Below, in pieces: positions 7,314 to 16,595 of a stretch of 64,000 nt of DNA. Within the stretch, counting starts at the first letter, position 1; each line of letters starts with the position of its first letter. A program made the translations under genes and the position numbers. Source of the DNA: Herbiconiux oxytropis. Its GTDB lineage: Bacteria; Actinomycetota; Actinomycetes; Actinomycetales; Microbacteriaceae. The DNA lies in contig NZ_JANLCK010000003.1 of the NCBI RefSeq assembly GCF_024979315.1, positions 512,728-576,727 of the forward strand, read 5' to 3'. The notes beneath the pieces were generated by a model that made no database searches, had not been told where the DNA came from, and saw nothing but the letters and a program-made list of their open reading frames with translations.

Positions 7314-8818
7314 GGCGCCTCCCCGGGGTGTCGCGGAACGGTGGCGACGACCGTGAAGCCGCCATGGGCGTCTGGCCCCGCGGCGAAGGTGCCGCCCAGG
7401 AGCTCGGCGCGTTCCCGCATGCCGAGGAGCCCCCGCCCGGTGTGCTCGCCGAAGTGCTCTCGGGAGCGCGTGGCGGAGGGACGTGCGGGCGCGGCGGGCG
7501 GATGCGTGGGCCGGGCGGCGGCGCCGGGATCGGAGACGGTGAGGCGGAGCGACGAACCCTCCTCCACGAGAGTCACGGTGGCGCGGCGGGCGGCGGAGTG
7601 TCGCACGACGTTCGTGAGGCTCTCCTGAGCGATCCGGTAGAGCGCGAGCTGCACCGCGCTGCCGGGCAGGGACGCACCGGGTGCGAGCCGGCCGAGATCG
7701 AGCCTCAGGTCGACCTCGAGGCCCCGGCGCCGGGCCGACTCCACGAGCTCGCCGAACCGGTCGAGCCCCGGCTCGGGCACGAGCGGCGAGGGCTCCGCGG
7801 GGCCCGCTGGCTCCGCGCGTTCTGCCGGGCCCGCCGGCTCCGCGCGCAGGATGCCGAGAACCGAGCGCACCTCGTCGAGCGCCGACTTGGAGGTCGACTT
7901 GATGTGGGCGAGGGCGGTCGCGGCCTCCTCCGGGCGCGAGTCGATGAGGTGCAGGCCCACCCCCGCCTGCACGTTGATCTCGCTGAGCGAGTGGGCGAGC
8001 ACGTCGTGCAGCTCGCGCGCGATGCGCACCCGCTCGGCCTGTGCCGCGGTGAGCCGGCGCTCGGTGGCGCGTCGGCGGAGTTCGTCGAAGCGGCGGCGAC
8101 GGGTGCGGATGCTCTCACCGACCGCGACGAGCAGCACGAGACCGAGCGTCACGGCCACCACGAGGGCGGGCTGCCAGGGCACGCGCAGCAGGATGCCGAG
8201 CGAGAGCGTGAGGGCCCAGCCGGCGGTGAGCGAGACGACCGCCCAGCGGCCGGCTCCGCGCACGACCGCGCCCACCACCGCGAAGGCCAGCGCCACGTAG
8301 GGAGGGGCAGCATCGCCTCCGAGCACGAGCACGTAACCGCCGGCGGCCGCCGTGACGACCGCCACAACCGGCCCGGGGAACCGCCGTGCGAACACGAGGG
8401 CGAGCGGCCCCACCAGCGCGAGCGCGACCCGCACGGCGAACCGCACGGGATCGTCGTCGACGACCTCGGCGATGCCCGACCCGACCCCCGTTCCGAAGCC
8501 GCTCCCGGGGCCGCCGACGCCCGTGCCATCGCCGTCCGCGGAGCCTGGGCCCTCGCCCGTCCCCCCGCCGCGCCACCGTCCGATGGGCACCCCGGCGAGC
8601 ACCGCCGCCGGCACCTGCACGAGGAACGACACCACCACCGGCAGCCACAACGAGACCCACCGAGGCATCCTGAACCGCGGAACCCACTCGTCGGCATCCG
8701 CCGCGGCACTCTCGCCGACGATGCCGTCCCGCCCACGAGCCGCCACCTGCGGATGCCCGAGGTCGTGCCCGTCCCGGTCGCTGCCGGCGCGCCGGGGGAG
8801 ATCGCGCGCGGACGGCAT
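7310..8818 (-). CDS. Sensor histidine kinase (HisKA_3/NarX-DesK type)
   Basis: The 502-residue protein has an N-terminal cytosolic tail, about five to six transmembrane segments broken by a Gly/Ser/Asp-rich loop (GGGTGEGPGS region, about 80-110), the dimerisation/phospho-acceptor helix with RIARELHDVLAHS (His about 272) and an HATPase domain (N box AQESLTNVVRH, about 395; G box GRGLLGMRERAELLGG). A Pro/Ala/Glu-rich insert separates the two catalytic halves. The ATG at 8818 is favoured because TACCAT (8830-8825) lies 6 nt upstream, the leaderless pattern used widely here. It pairs with the overlapping response regulator. The sensed signal is unknown. Confidence 0.9.
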   Translation of the reverse strand: MPSARDLPRRAGSDRDGHDLGHPQVAARGRDGIVGESAAADADEWVPRFRMPRWVSLWLPVVVSFLVQVPAAVLAGVPIGRWRGGGTGEGPGSADGDGTGVGGPGSGFGTGVGSGIAEVVDDDPVRFAVRVALALVGPLALVFARRFPGPVVAVVTAAAGGYVLVLGGDAAPPYVALAFAVVGAVVRGAGRWAVVSLTAGWALTLSLGILLRVPWQPALVVAVTLGLVLLVAVGESIRTRRRRFDELRRRATERRLTAAQAERVRIARELHDVLAHSLSEINVQAGVGLHLIDSRPEEAATALAHIKSTSKSALDEVRSVLGILRAEPAGPAERAEPAGPAEPSPLVPEPGLDRFGELVESARRRGLEVDLRLDLGRLAPGASLPGSAVQLALYRIAQESLTNVVRHSAARRATVTLVEEGSSLRLTVSDPGAAARPTHPPAAPARPSATRSREHFGEHTGRGLLGMRERAELLGGTFAAGPDAHGGFTVVATVPRHPGEAP

Positions 8819-8824
8819 GGCTCG

Positions 8825-8900
8825 ATGGTAGCCGCGCCCCCGGCACGGGGCATCCGCTCGCCGGACCACGCCCAGGCTCGCAGATACTCCCGCGGGAGTA
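8825..8900 (-). promoter_or_regulatory. Promoter and perfect 16-bp palindrome upstream of the two-component operon
   Basis: TACCAT (8830-8825, minus strand) is the likely -10 of a leaderless transcript. TACTCCCGCGGGAGTA (8885-8900) is a perfect dyad centred about 74 bp upstream of the start, a position that suits an activating NarL-type regulator. The gene-free stretch 8819-9140 also holds a possible -10, TAGCGT (9061-9066), inside TCAC-TAGC-GTGA for the phosphatase gene to the right. Confidence 0.6.
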
Positions 8901-9140
8901 ACCCACTACCGCACGGCGCCCCGCCCGGGCCAGAGCGGGAACCCGCGCCCGAGGTGAACGCTCGGCGAAGAACGACTGCATCGGAGCCATCGACACGCCG
9001 GTGCCGTGAACGCCGCGTGAAATGTGCTGCTGCTCAGCCGTGAGGCACCTGTGAGTTCACTAGCGTGATCGCCGTCGTCCGGGTAATGACGGGCGATCGA
9101 TCCGCACGCCCTGCACACCCGACGAAGGACAGCACCCCGA

Positions 9141-11459
9141 ATGAAGAGCGATCAGCTCACGCGCGCCCTCTCGCGCATCAGACCCCGAACCGCCCTGGTG
9201 GCCGGTGGAGTCGCCACCGCCGTGGCCCTCGCCACACTCGGCGGAGGCATCGCCTACGCCGCCGGCGGGCTCAACCCGCCGCCCGTGAGCCCCGCGCTCG
9301 TGCACGTGGCCTCCGCGGTTCCGGACCGCGTCATCCTCACCCCCACAGAGACCCCCTACGCGACGCAGAACGTCTCGTGGCGGACGAGCGTGGACGTGAC
9401 GACCCCCCGGGTGCAGATCGCTCCGATGGCCAAGGGCCCGGTGCAGAACCCGACCACGATCGACGCGGTGTCGACCACCGAGTTCGCCACCGACCTCGGC
9501 TACGCCATCAAGTACCACACGGCCGTGATGACGGGCCTCGCCGAGAGCACCGCCTACCTCTACCGCGTGGGCGACGGCGAGACCTGGAGCGAGTGGCTGG
9601 AGTTCGAGACCGCCGCCTCGACCGCAGAGCCGTTCTCGTTCATCGTGCAGGGCGATGCCCAGAACGACGTCAAGTCCTACGCGTCGCGCGCCTTCCGCGC
9701 CGCCTACGAGGCACGCCCCTACTCCAAGGCCGTCGTGCACCTCGGTGACCTCATCGACACCGACGTGGCCGACGCCGAGTGGGGCGAGTGGTTCAGCGCC
9801 GCCGGCTTCTCGAACGCTTACCAGAACGTGATCGCCGCGCCCGGCAACCACGAGTACTACCCGGGCCCCGAGCTCACCCGCTACTGGGGTGCGCAGTTCG
9901 AGTACCCGCGGAACGGCCCGGCCGGCACGGCCGCCATTCAGCAGGCCTTCTCCGAGAACGTGTACTACACCGACATCCAGGGCGTGCGCTTCGTCTCGCT
10001 CAACGCCTCCGTGATCGGCGGCGACCAGCTGGCCGCGCAGACCGCGTGGCTCGACACCGTGCTCGAGCAGAACCCCGGCCAGTGGGCCGTGGTGGCGTTC
10101 CATCAGCCGGTCTTCTCGGTCACCTCGGGTCGTGACAACAAGACGATCCGGGATGCCTGGCTGCCGATCTTCGAGAAGCACGACGTCGACCTCGTGCTAC
10201 AGGGCCACGACCACGCCTACGGCCGCGGCAACCTCTTCGCCAACGAGCAGAACCTGCCCGCGGGCGCCGACCCCGCGACCAGCCACACCGGCCCGGTCTA
10301 CATGGTCACGATCGCCGGACCCAAGATGTACGTTCCGGATCCGCTCGAGTCGAACAACTGGATCACGAACGGCGCGAACCTCCGCAGCATGAACCGCGAC
10401 ACGCAGATGTACCAGACGGTCGACGTGGTCGACGGGCGGATGCACGTGGAGAGCCACACCGTCACCGGTGAGCTCTTCGACGCCTTCACGATCACCAAGG
10501 GCGCCGACGGCACGAAGCTCGTGACCGACGAGAGCGTGGCCTGGGCCTCCGGACCGGGCTCGACCCGCTCCGACATCGCAGCCCCCGAGCGCCCGACGCC
10601 CGTCGTGCCCGGCGCCGAGACGACGCCCGAGCCGACGCCGACGCCCACACCGACTCCCGAGCCGACCCCGGAGCCGACTGCGACTCCTGAGCCGACGCCC
10701 ACGCCGGAGCCGACGCCGGAGCCGACTGCGACTCCTGAGCCGACGCCGGAGCCGACTGCGACTCCTGAGCCGACGCCGACACCCGAGCCGACCCCCGAGC
10801 CGACTGCGACTCCTGAGCCGACGCCCACACCCGAGCCGACCCCGGAGCCCACCGCGACTCCGGAGCCGACGCCGACCCCGACGCCGACCACCGAGCCCAC
10901 AGTGCCCCCGACCACGGAGCCCACCACGCCTCCGACGACGGAACCCACCACCCCTCCCACGACGGAGCCGACCCCGGGCCCCCAGCCCACCGAGAACCCG
11001 GTCGAGCCCAACCCCGTCGACCCCAAGCCGGTGGCGAACCCGACCCCGCTCGAGCTCTCCGCGACCGGTGTGGCCGCGGGCGGCACGATCGACATGAAGG
11101 GCGCCGGCTTCTGGCCGAACGAGGATCTCGAGGTCACCCTGCACTCCGACCCGATCGAACTGGGCTTCCCCAAGGCCGACGCGAACGGTGCGTACTTCTT
11201 CACCGCCCGCATCCCGGCCGGAGTGGCTCCCGGTGCGCACCACATCGAGGTCCGCGGCCTCGAGTCGGGCGCGGTCGTCAAGGCCCCGATCACGATCCTC
11301 GCGAACGGCTCGGCGAGCACGGGCGTGAAGGATCTCGCGAACACCGGCGCCGGCTTCACCGGCACGGCCGTCGCGATCGCGGGCGGCCTGCTGCTCGCGG
11401 GCATCATCGCCCTCGCGGTGCTCTACATCCGCCGCCGCCCCTCGGGAGGCACCGCGTGA
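9141..11459 (+). CDS. Secreted, wall-anchored purple acid phosphatase-like metallophosphoesterase
   Basis: The 772-residue protein has a signal peptide (about 1-41), an N-terminal fibronectin-like domain of purple acid phosphatases (45-165), and a metallophosphoesterase domain with all five blocks: GDAQND, GDLIDTD, GNHEYY, AFHQPVF and GHDHAYGRG (about 172-360). Then come a Thr/Pro/Glu-rich stalk (about 492-633), an Ig-like domain (LSATGVAAGGTIDMKGAGFWPNED onward) and LANTG at about 732 followed by a membrane helix and RRR. LANTG is the signal expected for a class E housekeeping sortase. It should hydrolyse phosphate esters at the cell surface. A paralogue follows directly. Confidence 0.9.
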   Translation: MKSDQLTRALSRIRPRTALVAGGVATAVALATLGGGIAYAAGGLNPPPVSPALVHVASAVPDRVILTPTETPYATQNVSWRTSVDVTTPRVQIAPMAKGPVQNPTTIDAVSTTEFATDLGYAIKYHTAVMTGLAESTAYLYRVGDGETWSEWLEFETAASTAEPFSFIVQGDAQNDVKSYASRAFRAAYEARPYSKAVVHLGDLIDTDVADAEWGEWFSAAGFSNAYQNVIAAPGNHEYYPGPELTRYWGAQFEYPRNGPAGTAAIQQAFSENVYYTDIQGVRFVSLNASVIGGDQLAAQTAWLDTVLEQNPGQWAVVAFHQPVFSVTSGRDNKTIRDAWLPIFEKHDVDLVLQGHDHAYGRGNLFANEQNLPAGADPATSHTGPVYMVTIAGPKMYVPDPLESNNWITNGANLRSMNRDTQMYQTVDVVDGRMHVESHTVTGELFDAFTITKGADGTKLVTDESVAWASGPGSTRSDIAAPERPTPVVPGAETTPEPTPTPTPTPEPTPEPTATPEPTPTPEPTPEPTATPEPTPEPTATPEPTPTPEPTPEPTATPEPTPTPEPTPEPTATPEPTPTPTPTTEPTVPPTTEPTTPPTTEPTTPPTTEPTPGPQPTENPVEPNPVDPKPVANPTPLELSATGVAAGGTIDMKGAGFWPNEDLEVTLHSDPIELGFPKADANGAYFFTARIPAGVAPGAHHIEVRGLESGAVVKAPITILANGSASTGVKDLANTGAGFTGTAVAIAGGLLLAGIIALAVLYIRRRPSGGTA
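10617..10990 (+). repeat. PT/PEPT-coding tandem repeat (stalk)
   Basis: A 374-bp tract inside the first phosphatase gene encodes degenerate TPEPTPTPEPTATPEPT units and then three TTEPTTPP units. The low-complexity stalk probably carries the catalytic domain across the wall. Such tracts vary in length by slippage. Confidence 0.85.
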
Positions 11460-11515
11460 ACGCGACCGCCGCATCCGGACACACCCCTCCACGCACGAAG
11501 AAAGGCCGTCGGTCC

Positions 11516-14500
11516 ATGACGAAAACGCCCACCAGAGCCCGCTCCACGCGGCTGCTCGCGGGCCTCGCCACCGCCGCCGTCGCGGCGGCGATGTTCACCC
11601 CGGTGCTGGGGGCGAGCACCGCGGCGAACGCCGCGGTCGCCACACCGCTCCAGCAGCACGGCCCCTCGGTCATCCCCGATCGCATCGTGCTGACGCCCTC
11701 GGGTGACCTCTCCACGAGCCAGGCCGTGACCTGGCGCACCGCCACCACGGTCAACTCGCCGAAGGCGGAGCTCCGTGAAGCCACGGCCACGCCGTACCCC
11801 ACGGGCATCCAGAAGATCAACGCCACCTCCACCACCTCGGTGGCGGCTGGCGGCTGGGACGAGGAGTTCCACACGGTCGAGTTCACGGGCCTCACGCCCG
11901 CCACGCAGTACCAGTACCGCGTGGGCGACGGCACGAACTTCAGCGAGTGGCAGCACTTCACCACCGCGGCGGCGACCGCGGAGGACTTCTCGTTCATCTA
12001 CCTCGGCGACGTGCAGAACGGCATCCTCTCCGACGCCAGCCGCGTCATCCGCAATGCCTTCCGCGACCGCCCCGAGGCGAGCCTCGTGCTGCAGGCGGGC
12101 GACCTCATCGACGACGCGAACGACGACGCCCAGTGGGGCGAGGTGTTCGACGCCGCCGGCTACCAGTTCGGCACGCAGAACTTCCTCGCGGCCGCCGGCA
12201 ACCACGAGTACGAGGGCGAGGAGCTCTCGAAGCAGTGGTCGGCGCAGTTCGCCTATCCCGAGAACGGCCCGAGCGGATCGGACGAGATCGAGGCGCTGCT
12301 GGACGGCACCGTCTACTACTCCGACTACCAGGGTGTGCGCTTCGTCTCGCTCAACAGCAACATCACGGATGCCGCGGCGCTCGCCGTGCAGACCGAGTGG
12401 CTGAAGGAGACCCTCGAGTCGAACCCGAACAAGTGGACGGTGGTGTACTTCCACCACCCGGTGTTCTCGCTCGACGAGGGGCGCAACAACCGCGCCATCC
12501 GGGAGGCCTGGCTGCCGCTGTTCGAGGCGAACAACGTCGACCTCGTGCTGCAGGGCCACGACCACAACTACGGCCGCGGCAACACCAACGACGCCGAGGA
12601 GGGCAACCCCGCCACCTGGAACGCCGACCTCAACTACGACGGACCGGTCTACGCCGTGTCGGTCGTCGGCTCGAAGATGTACGACGGAGCGGGCCCCCGC
12701 CTCTGGACCGAGAACGACGCGCACCTGAAGAAGCTGCAGGGCGGTGTGGAGCTCTACCAGCTCATCGACGTCGCGGGCGACACCATGCGGTACGAGTCGC
12801 GCACGGCCGACGGCCAGTACTTCGACGGTCTCACGATCGTGAAGAACGACGCGGGCAAGGCCGTGACCGACGACACCGCGCCCCAGACGATCGACCCCTC
12901 CGATCCCGGCGGGCCGTGCCTCGGCTGCACACCCAACCCGGACCCGACCGATCCCACCGACCCTGAGCCCCCTGTGGACACGGTCGACTACGAGGTCGTC
13001 TCGGCGCTCGACTCGGTGAACAAGTCGAACGCGGCGCTCCCGGCCGGATCCGCCTACTCCGAGTCGAAGGACGTGCTCTACCTGGGCGACCAGAACGGCC
13101 GCAACATCTTCGAGATCGACCCGGACACGGATGCGATCCTGCGCACGATCACGCTGCCGGAGAACATCCGCGATGTCGGGATCGACGATGAGAAGGAGCT
13201 GCTCTACGTCGGTCAGCAGAACCGCAACTGGGTGGTCGTGTCGATCGCGGATGCGACGTTCGGCCAGATCGTGCGCGGTCCGTTCTCGTTCCTCGAGTCC
13301 AACCGCTCCATCGACGTCGACCCCGTGCGCGGGTATGTCTACGGCGCCATCCCCTCGCGGGGCGTCGAGGTGCTGGATGCCGAGACGGGTGAATCCGTCG
13401 GCGTGGTCGACGGCACGGCCGGCGCCTACTACGTGGCCGCCGATCCGGTCAACGGCTACGTCGCGACCTCCTTCTTCGAAGACGTCCCCGACGTGGTGCA
13501 GGTGGCGGCCTTCGATGTCGAGGCCGGCTTCGAGCAGCTGTGGGAATCGAAGGGCCGAGTCGGTGCGCGCCAGCTCGACATCGATTCCACCAACGGACTC
13601 GTCTACGTGGGCTACACCGGAACGGCGGCCGGCAGCGGTGGCTTCTCGGTGCTCGACCTCACCTCGGGCCAGCAGCTCGGTGACTTCGACGATCCGTCGT
13701 TCGGCAAGGACGGCTACGGCATCTCGGTCGACGAGGAGCACCAGCGGGTGTTCGTGTCGAACCGTGACTTCCGTCTCAACCCACCCGGCTCCGAGCTCGA
13801 GGCGGTCGCCGTGACCGTCTCGGAGCGGATCCTGCCCGAGACGCTCGCCTACGACCCCGTCGGCTCGCTCGACTCCGTCAACAAGTCGAACGCCGCGCTT
13901 CCCGCCGGCTCGGCGTACTCGGCCTCGAAGGACGTGCTGTACCTGGGCGACCAGAACCGGCAGAACATCTTCGAGATCGACCCCGAGACGGATGCGATCC
14001 TGCGCACGATCACGCTGCCGGAGAACATCCGCGATGTCGGGATCGACGATGAGAAGGAGCTGCTCTACGTCGGTCAGCAGAACCGCAACTGGGTGGTCGT
14101 GTCGATCGCGGATGCGACGTTCGGCCAGATCGTGCGCGGTCCGTTCCCGTTCCTCGAGTCCAACCGCTCGATCGACGTCGACCCGGTGCGCGGGCTCGTG
14201 TTCGGCGCCGTCCCCTCGCGGGGTGTCGAGGTGCTGGATGCCGTGACGGGTGAATCGATCGGCGTGATCGACGGCACGGCAGATGCGTACTACGTCTCGG
14301 CCGACCCGGAGAACGGTCTCGTCTCGACGGTGTACTTCAGCGACGTGCCGGATGCCAAGAACATCGAGACGTTCGACATCGACAACGGGTACGCCTCGCT
14401 GTGGGAGTCGACGAGCCGGGCCAACCCCCGTCAGCTCGATGCCGACTCCACCAACGGGCTGCTCTACGTGGGTTACACGGGCACAGCGGTCGGATCGGGC

Positions 14501-15646
14501 GGCTACACCGTGCACGACTCGAAGACCGGTGCACTCCTCGCCGACTACGCCGACCCGGCGTACGGCAAGGACGGCTACGGCATCTCGGTCGACGAGGAGC
14601 GGCAGCGTGTGTTCGTGTCGAACCGCGACTTCCGGCTGAACCCGCCCGGGTCGGAGCTCACCGCGGTCGCCGTCACGATCTCGCAGCGGCGGGGCGTCGA
14701 GGAGCCGGTCGACCCGACCGACCCGACCGATCCGACCGACCCGACCGATCCCACCGACCCGACGGATCCGACGGATCCGGAGCCGCCGGCCGGCACCGGG
14801 TACACGCCCACGCCGCTCGGGGCGATCCCGTCGGCCGAGAGCGCACCCGACCTCGACCAGAAGCCGGTCGGCTCTGTCGTCGACCCGGCCACCGGTCACC
14901 TGTTCGTCGGCAACGAGCAGCGACCGGCTCGGGTGCTCGAGATCGACCCGGCGACGGACACGGTGGTCGCGACCCACGCGATCCCGGGTGCCGAGACCGA
15001 GGGCGTGCGCGACGTCGCGATCGACTCCGCCAAGGGTGAGCTCTACGTCGGCTACGGTGCGTCGTGGATCGTGCTCGACCTCGCGACCGACACCGTGAAG
15101 CGCGGACCGTTCGCGTTCGGCGCGAACGTGCGCGGCATGGACGTGGATCTGGCCACCGGACGCGTCTTCGGCGCGACCAGGGGCACGGGCTTCACGGTCA
15201 TGGACGCCGCGACCGGAGCCGCGATCCAGACGGTCGAGACGGCGAGTGCGGGCACCTGGCAGAGCCACGGCATCGCCGTCGACCCGGCCGGGAATCGCCT
15301 CTACGTCACGAACGACAACGCCGCGGGCACGGAGGGCATCCGCGTCTACGACGCGACGTCGTTCGAGCTGCTGCAGTCGCTCGCGGTCGCGGCGCCCGAC
15401 TACCGGTCGGTCGACGTCGACGGTGCGGCGGGCCGCGTGTACGTGGGTCACTCGCGCGACACGTTCGAGAACAGCGGGATCCGGGTGCTGAAGGCCGCCG
15501 ATCTCACCGAGATCGCGAACTTCCCGGGCACCGCCTACGGCAACAAGGTCTACGGGGTCTCGGTCGACGAGAAGCTCGGCACGGTCTACGTGTCGGCCCG
15601 CGACCGCTTCCCCACGGGCCTCATCGCCCTGCAGCGGGGCGAGTAG
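11516..15646 (+). CDS. Secreted metallophosphoesterase fused to beta-propeller repeats
   Basis: The 1376-residue protein has a signal peptide (about 1-39), a purple-acid-phosphatase-like module (GDVQNG, GDLIDDA, GNHEYEG, YFHHPVF, GHDHNYGRG; about 163-350) closely resembling the preceding gene product, a DPTDPTDPEPP linker, and three YncE/propeller-like repeat units: about 495-778, 782-1058 and, after a longer DPT linker (1064-1092), 1095-1376. Units 1 and 2 are nearly identical. There is no sorting signal, so it is probably released. The ATG at 11516 gives a normal signal peptide and has AAAGG upstream; a GTG at 11456 with GGGAGG could be translationally coupled to the upstream stop and would add 20 residues. 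Confidence 0.85.
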   Translation: MTKTPTRARSTRLLAGLATAAVAAAMFTPVLGASTAANAAVATPLQQHGPSVIPDRIVLTPSGDLSTSQAVTWRTATTVNSPKAELREATATPYPTGIQKINATSTTSVAAGGWDEEFHTVEFTGLTPATQYQYRVGDGTNFSEWQHFTTAAATAEDFSFIYLGDVQNGILSDASRVIRNAFRDRPEASLVLQAGDLIDDANDDAQWGEVFDAAGYQFGTQNFLAAAGNHEYEGEELSKQWSAQFAYPENGPSGSDEIEALLDGTVYYSDYQGVRFVSLNSNITDAAALAVQTEWLKETLESNPNKWTVVYFHHPVFSLDEGRNNRAIREAWLPLFEANNVDLVLQGHDHNYGRGNTNDAEEGNPATWNADLNYDGPVYAVSVVGSKMYDGAGPRLWTENDAHLKKLQGGVELYQLIDVAGDTMRYESRTADGQYFDGLTIVKNDAGKAVTDDTAPQTIDPSDPGGPCLGCTPNPDPTDPTDPEPPVDTVDYEVVSALDSVNKSNAALPAGSAYSESKDVLYLGDQNGRNIFEIDPDTDAILRTITLPENIRDVGIDDEKELLYVGQQNRNWVVVSIADATFGQIVRGPFSFLESNRSIDVDPVRGYVYGAIPSRGVEVLDAETGESVGVVDGTAGAYYVAADPVNGYVATSFFEDVPDVVQVAAFDVEAGFEQLWESKGRVGARQLDIDSTNGLVYVGYTGTAAGSGGFSVLDLTSGQQLGDFDDPSFGKDGYGISVDEEHQRVFVSNRDFRLNPPGSELEAVAVTVSERILPETLAYDPVGSLDSVNKSNAALPAGSAYSASKDVLYLGDQNRQNIFEIDPETDAILRTITLPENIRDVGIDDEKELLYVGQQNRNWVVVSIADATFGQIVRGPFPFLESNRSIDVDPVRGLVFGAVPSRGVEVLDAVTGESIGVIDGTADAYYVSADPENGLVSTVYFSDVPDAKNIETFDIDNGYASLWESTSRANPRQLDADSTNGLLYVGYTGTAVGSGGYTVHDSKTGALLADYADPAYGKDGYGISVDEERQRVFVSNRDFRLNPPGSELTAVAVTISQRRGVEEPVDPTDPTDPTDPTDPTDPTDPTDPEPPAGTGYTPTPLGAIPSAESAPDLDQKPVGSVVDPATGHLFVGNEQRPARVLEIDPATDTVVATHAIPGAETEGVRDVAIDSAKGELYVGYGASWIVLDLATDTVKRGPFAFGANVRGMDVDLATGRVFGATRGTGFTVMDAATGAAIQTVETASAGTWQSHGIAVDPAGNRLYVTNDNAAGTEGIRVYDATSFELLQSLAVAAPDYRSVDVDGAAGRVYVGHSRDTFENSGIRVLKAADLTEIANFPGTAYGNKVYGVSVDEKLGTVYVSARDRFPTGLIALQRGE
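13127..14146 (+). repeat. Internal duplication in the propeller region (861-bp period)
   Basis: Bases 13127-13285 and 13988-14146 are identical over 159 bp, the best-conserved part of an 861-bp (287-codon) direct duplication spanning about 13000-14700. Flanking parts have diverged slightly, mostly at conservative codons. Identity in third positions points to recent duplication or gene conversion. Confidence 0.9.
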
Positions 15647-15652
15647 CGCCGC

Positions 15653-15680
15653 CGCGCGGTGCCCCTCCGGGCACCGCGCG
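15653..15680 (+). terminator. Strong hairpin after the second phosphatase
   Basis: CGCGCGGTGCCC (15653-15664) and GGGCACCGCGCG (15669-15680) form a perfect 12-bp stem with a CTCC loop, starting 7 bp after the stop codon. A second, weaker hairpin (GCCCC-CTGC-GGGGC) follows at about 15708-15721. There is no T tract, which is common in high-GC genomes. Confidence 0.75.
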
Positions 15681-15836
15681 CGGACAACGCCGAACGAGCC
15701 CCCTGCGGGGCCGGTCGGCGCGACGTTCGTCTTTCTGGGCGTTCAGAACGGCAAGCCTGCGGGCCCCCGCGCGTCTGAGCGGCTCGGAGGTCGCGACGAC
15801 TGCGGTTCCGAACCGCGGGTCGCCGTCAGTGGGCCG

Positions 15837-16496
15837 TCAGGCGGGGCGGGGCGCGCCGAGGCGGGCCGCCTGGGCGGCGGCCTCGGCGTGGGCGGCGGCG
15901 AGCTCGGCCTCGGAGCGGGGGAGCTGCGGCGCCAGGGCAGGCACGTCGGCCGCCAGGGTGAGGTTCGTCTCGATCACGGTGACCTCCATGCCGAGGGCGG
16001 TGCCCAGCACGAGGCGGAGCGCGGGCACCTCGTGGTCCCAGCCCTCCGTGGGGGAGCCGGCGTCATAGGAGGCACCTCGGCTCGTCACGATCACGGCGGG
16101 ACGCCCGGCGAGCGGCTGCGTGTCGCCGTCGAAGGGCGCGGTGACGCCCGGCACGTGGATGTTGTCGATCCACGCCTTGAGCGACGACGGCAGCGAGTAG
16201 TTGTAGAGCGGAGCACCCACGAGCAGCACGTCGGCGGCGAGCAGCTCGGCGATGAGCGACGCCTGCAGCGCCTCGGCGTCGGCGGGAGGCGCGGCCTCGG
16301 CGTGCCGGAGCCGCGGCGGCCAGTGCAGCGAGTCGTCGGCGAGGTGGGGCAGCGGGTCTCGGTGCAGGTCGCGATGGGTCACGGTGTTGCCCACCGCGGC
16401 CTTCAGCCACGCCTCGCTGAAGGTGCGGCCGATCGCCCGTGAGCGCGAGCGCTCGGCGGAGCCTGCGGAGGAGTCGAGGTGCAGCAGATTGAGCAT
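15837..16496 (-). CDS. azoR: FMN-dependent NADH:quinone reductase/azoreductase
   Basis: The 219-residue flavodoxin-fold protein has the N-terminal phosphate loop (LHLDSSAGSAERSRSR), the flavin-contact segment GAPLYNYSLPSSLKAWIDNI (about 93-112) and TSRGASYD, all characteristic of AzoR enzymes. These reduce quinones and azo dyes with NADH through FMN and protect against electrophiles. TAGCGT (16508-16503, minus strand) lies 6 nt before the ATG, so the mRNA is probably leaderless. It is monocistronic; the palindromic repeat at 16525-16592 separates it from the acyl-CoA dehydrogenase. Confidence 0.92.
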   Translation of the reverse strand: MLNLLHLDSSAGSAERSRSRAIGRTFSEAWLKAAVGNTVTHRDLHRDPLPHLADDSLHWPPRLRHAEAAPPADAEALQASLIAELLAADVLLVGAPLYNYSLPSSLKAWIDNIHVPGVTAPFDGDTQPLAGRPAVIVTSRGASYDAGSPTEGWDHEVPALRLVLGTALGMEVTVIETNLTLAADVPALAPQLPRSEAELAAAHAEAAAQAARLGAPRPA

Positions 16497-16524
16497 GCCC
16501 TCACGCTACCCGGCCGCCCACCTC

Positions 16525-16592
16525 CTCTGCCGAACCGTCACTTCTCACACCTCCCAGCCCTCTTTGGTGTGGAAAGTGACGTCTCGGCAGAG
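16525..16592. repeat. Dispersed palindromic repeat, copy 1
   Basis: Outer stem CTCTGCCGA (16525-16533)/TCGGCAGAG (16584-16592), small internal loop, then CGTCACTT/AAGTGACG and CACACC/GGTGTG, loop 16552-16565. The 15-mer TCTGCCGAACCGTCA (16526-16540) recurs exactly in copy 2 at 44295-44309, while the inner stem differs but stays paired. It sits 3 bp past the stop of the acyl-CoA dehydrogenase gene and may act as its terminator. Confidence 0.8.
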
Positions 16593-16595
16593 GGT

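Noticed and set aside
11423..15451. A 1342-codon open frame antisense to the second phosphatase
   Set aside because: It is a high-GC shadow: composition is dominated by Val, Arg, Gly, His and Asp, with no domain, and the sense strand encodes a clear secreted enzyme.
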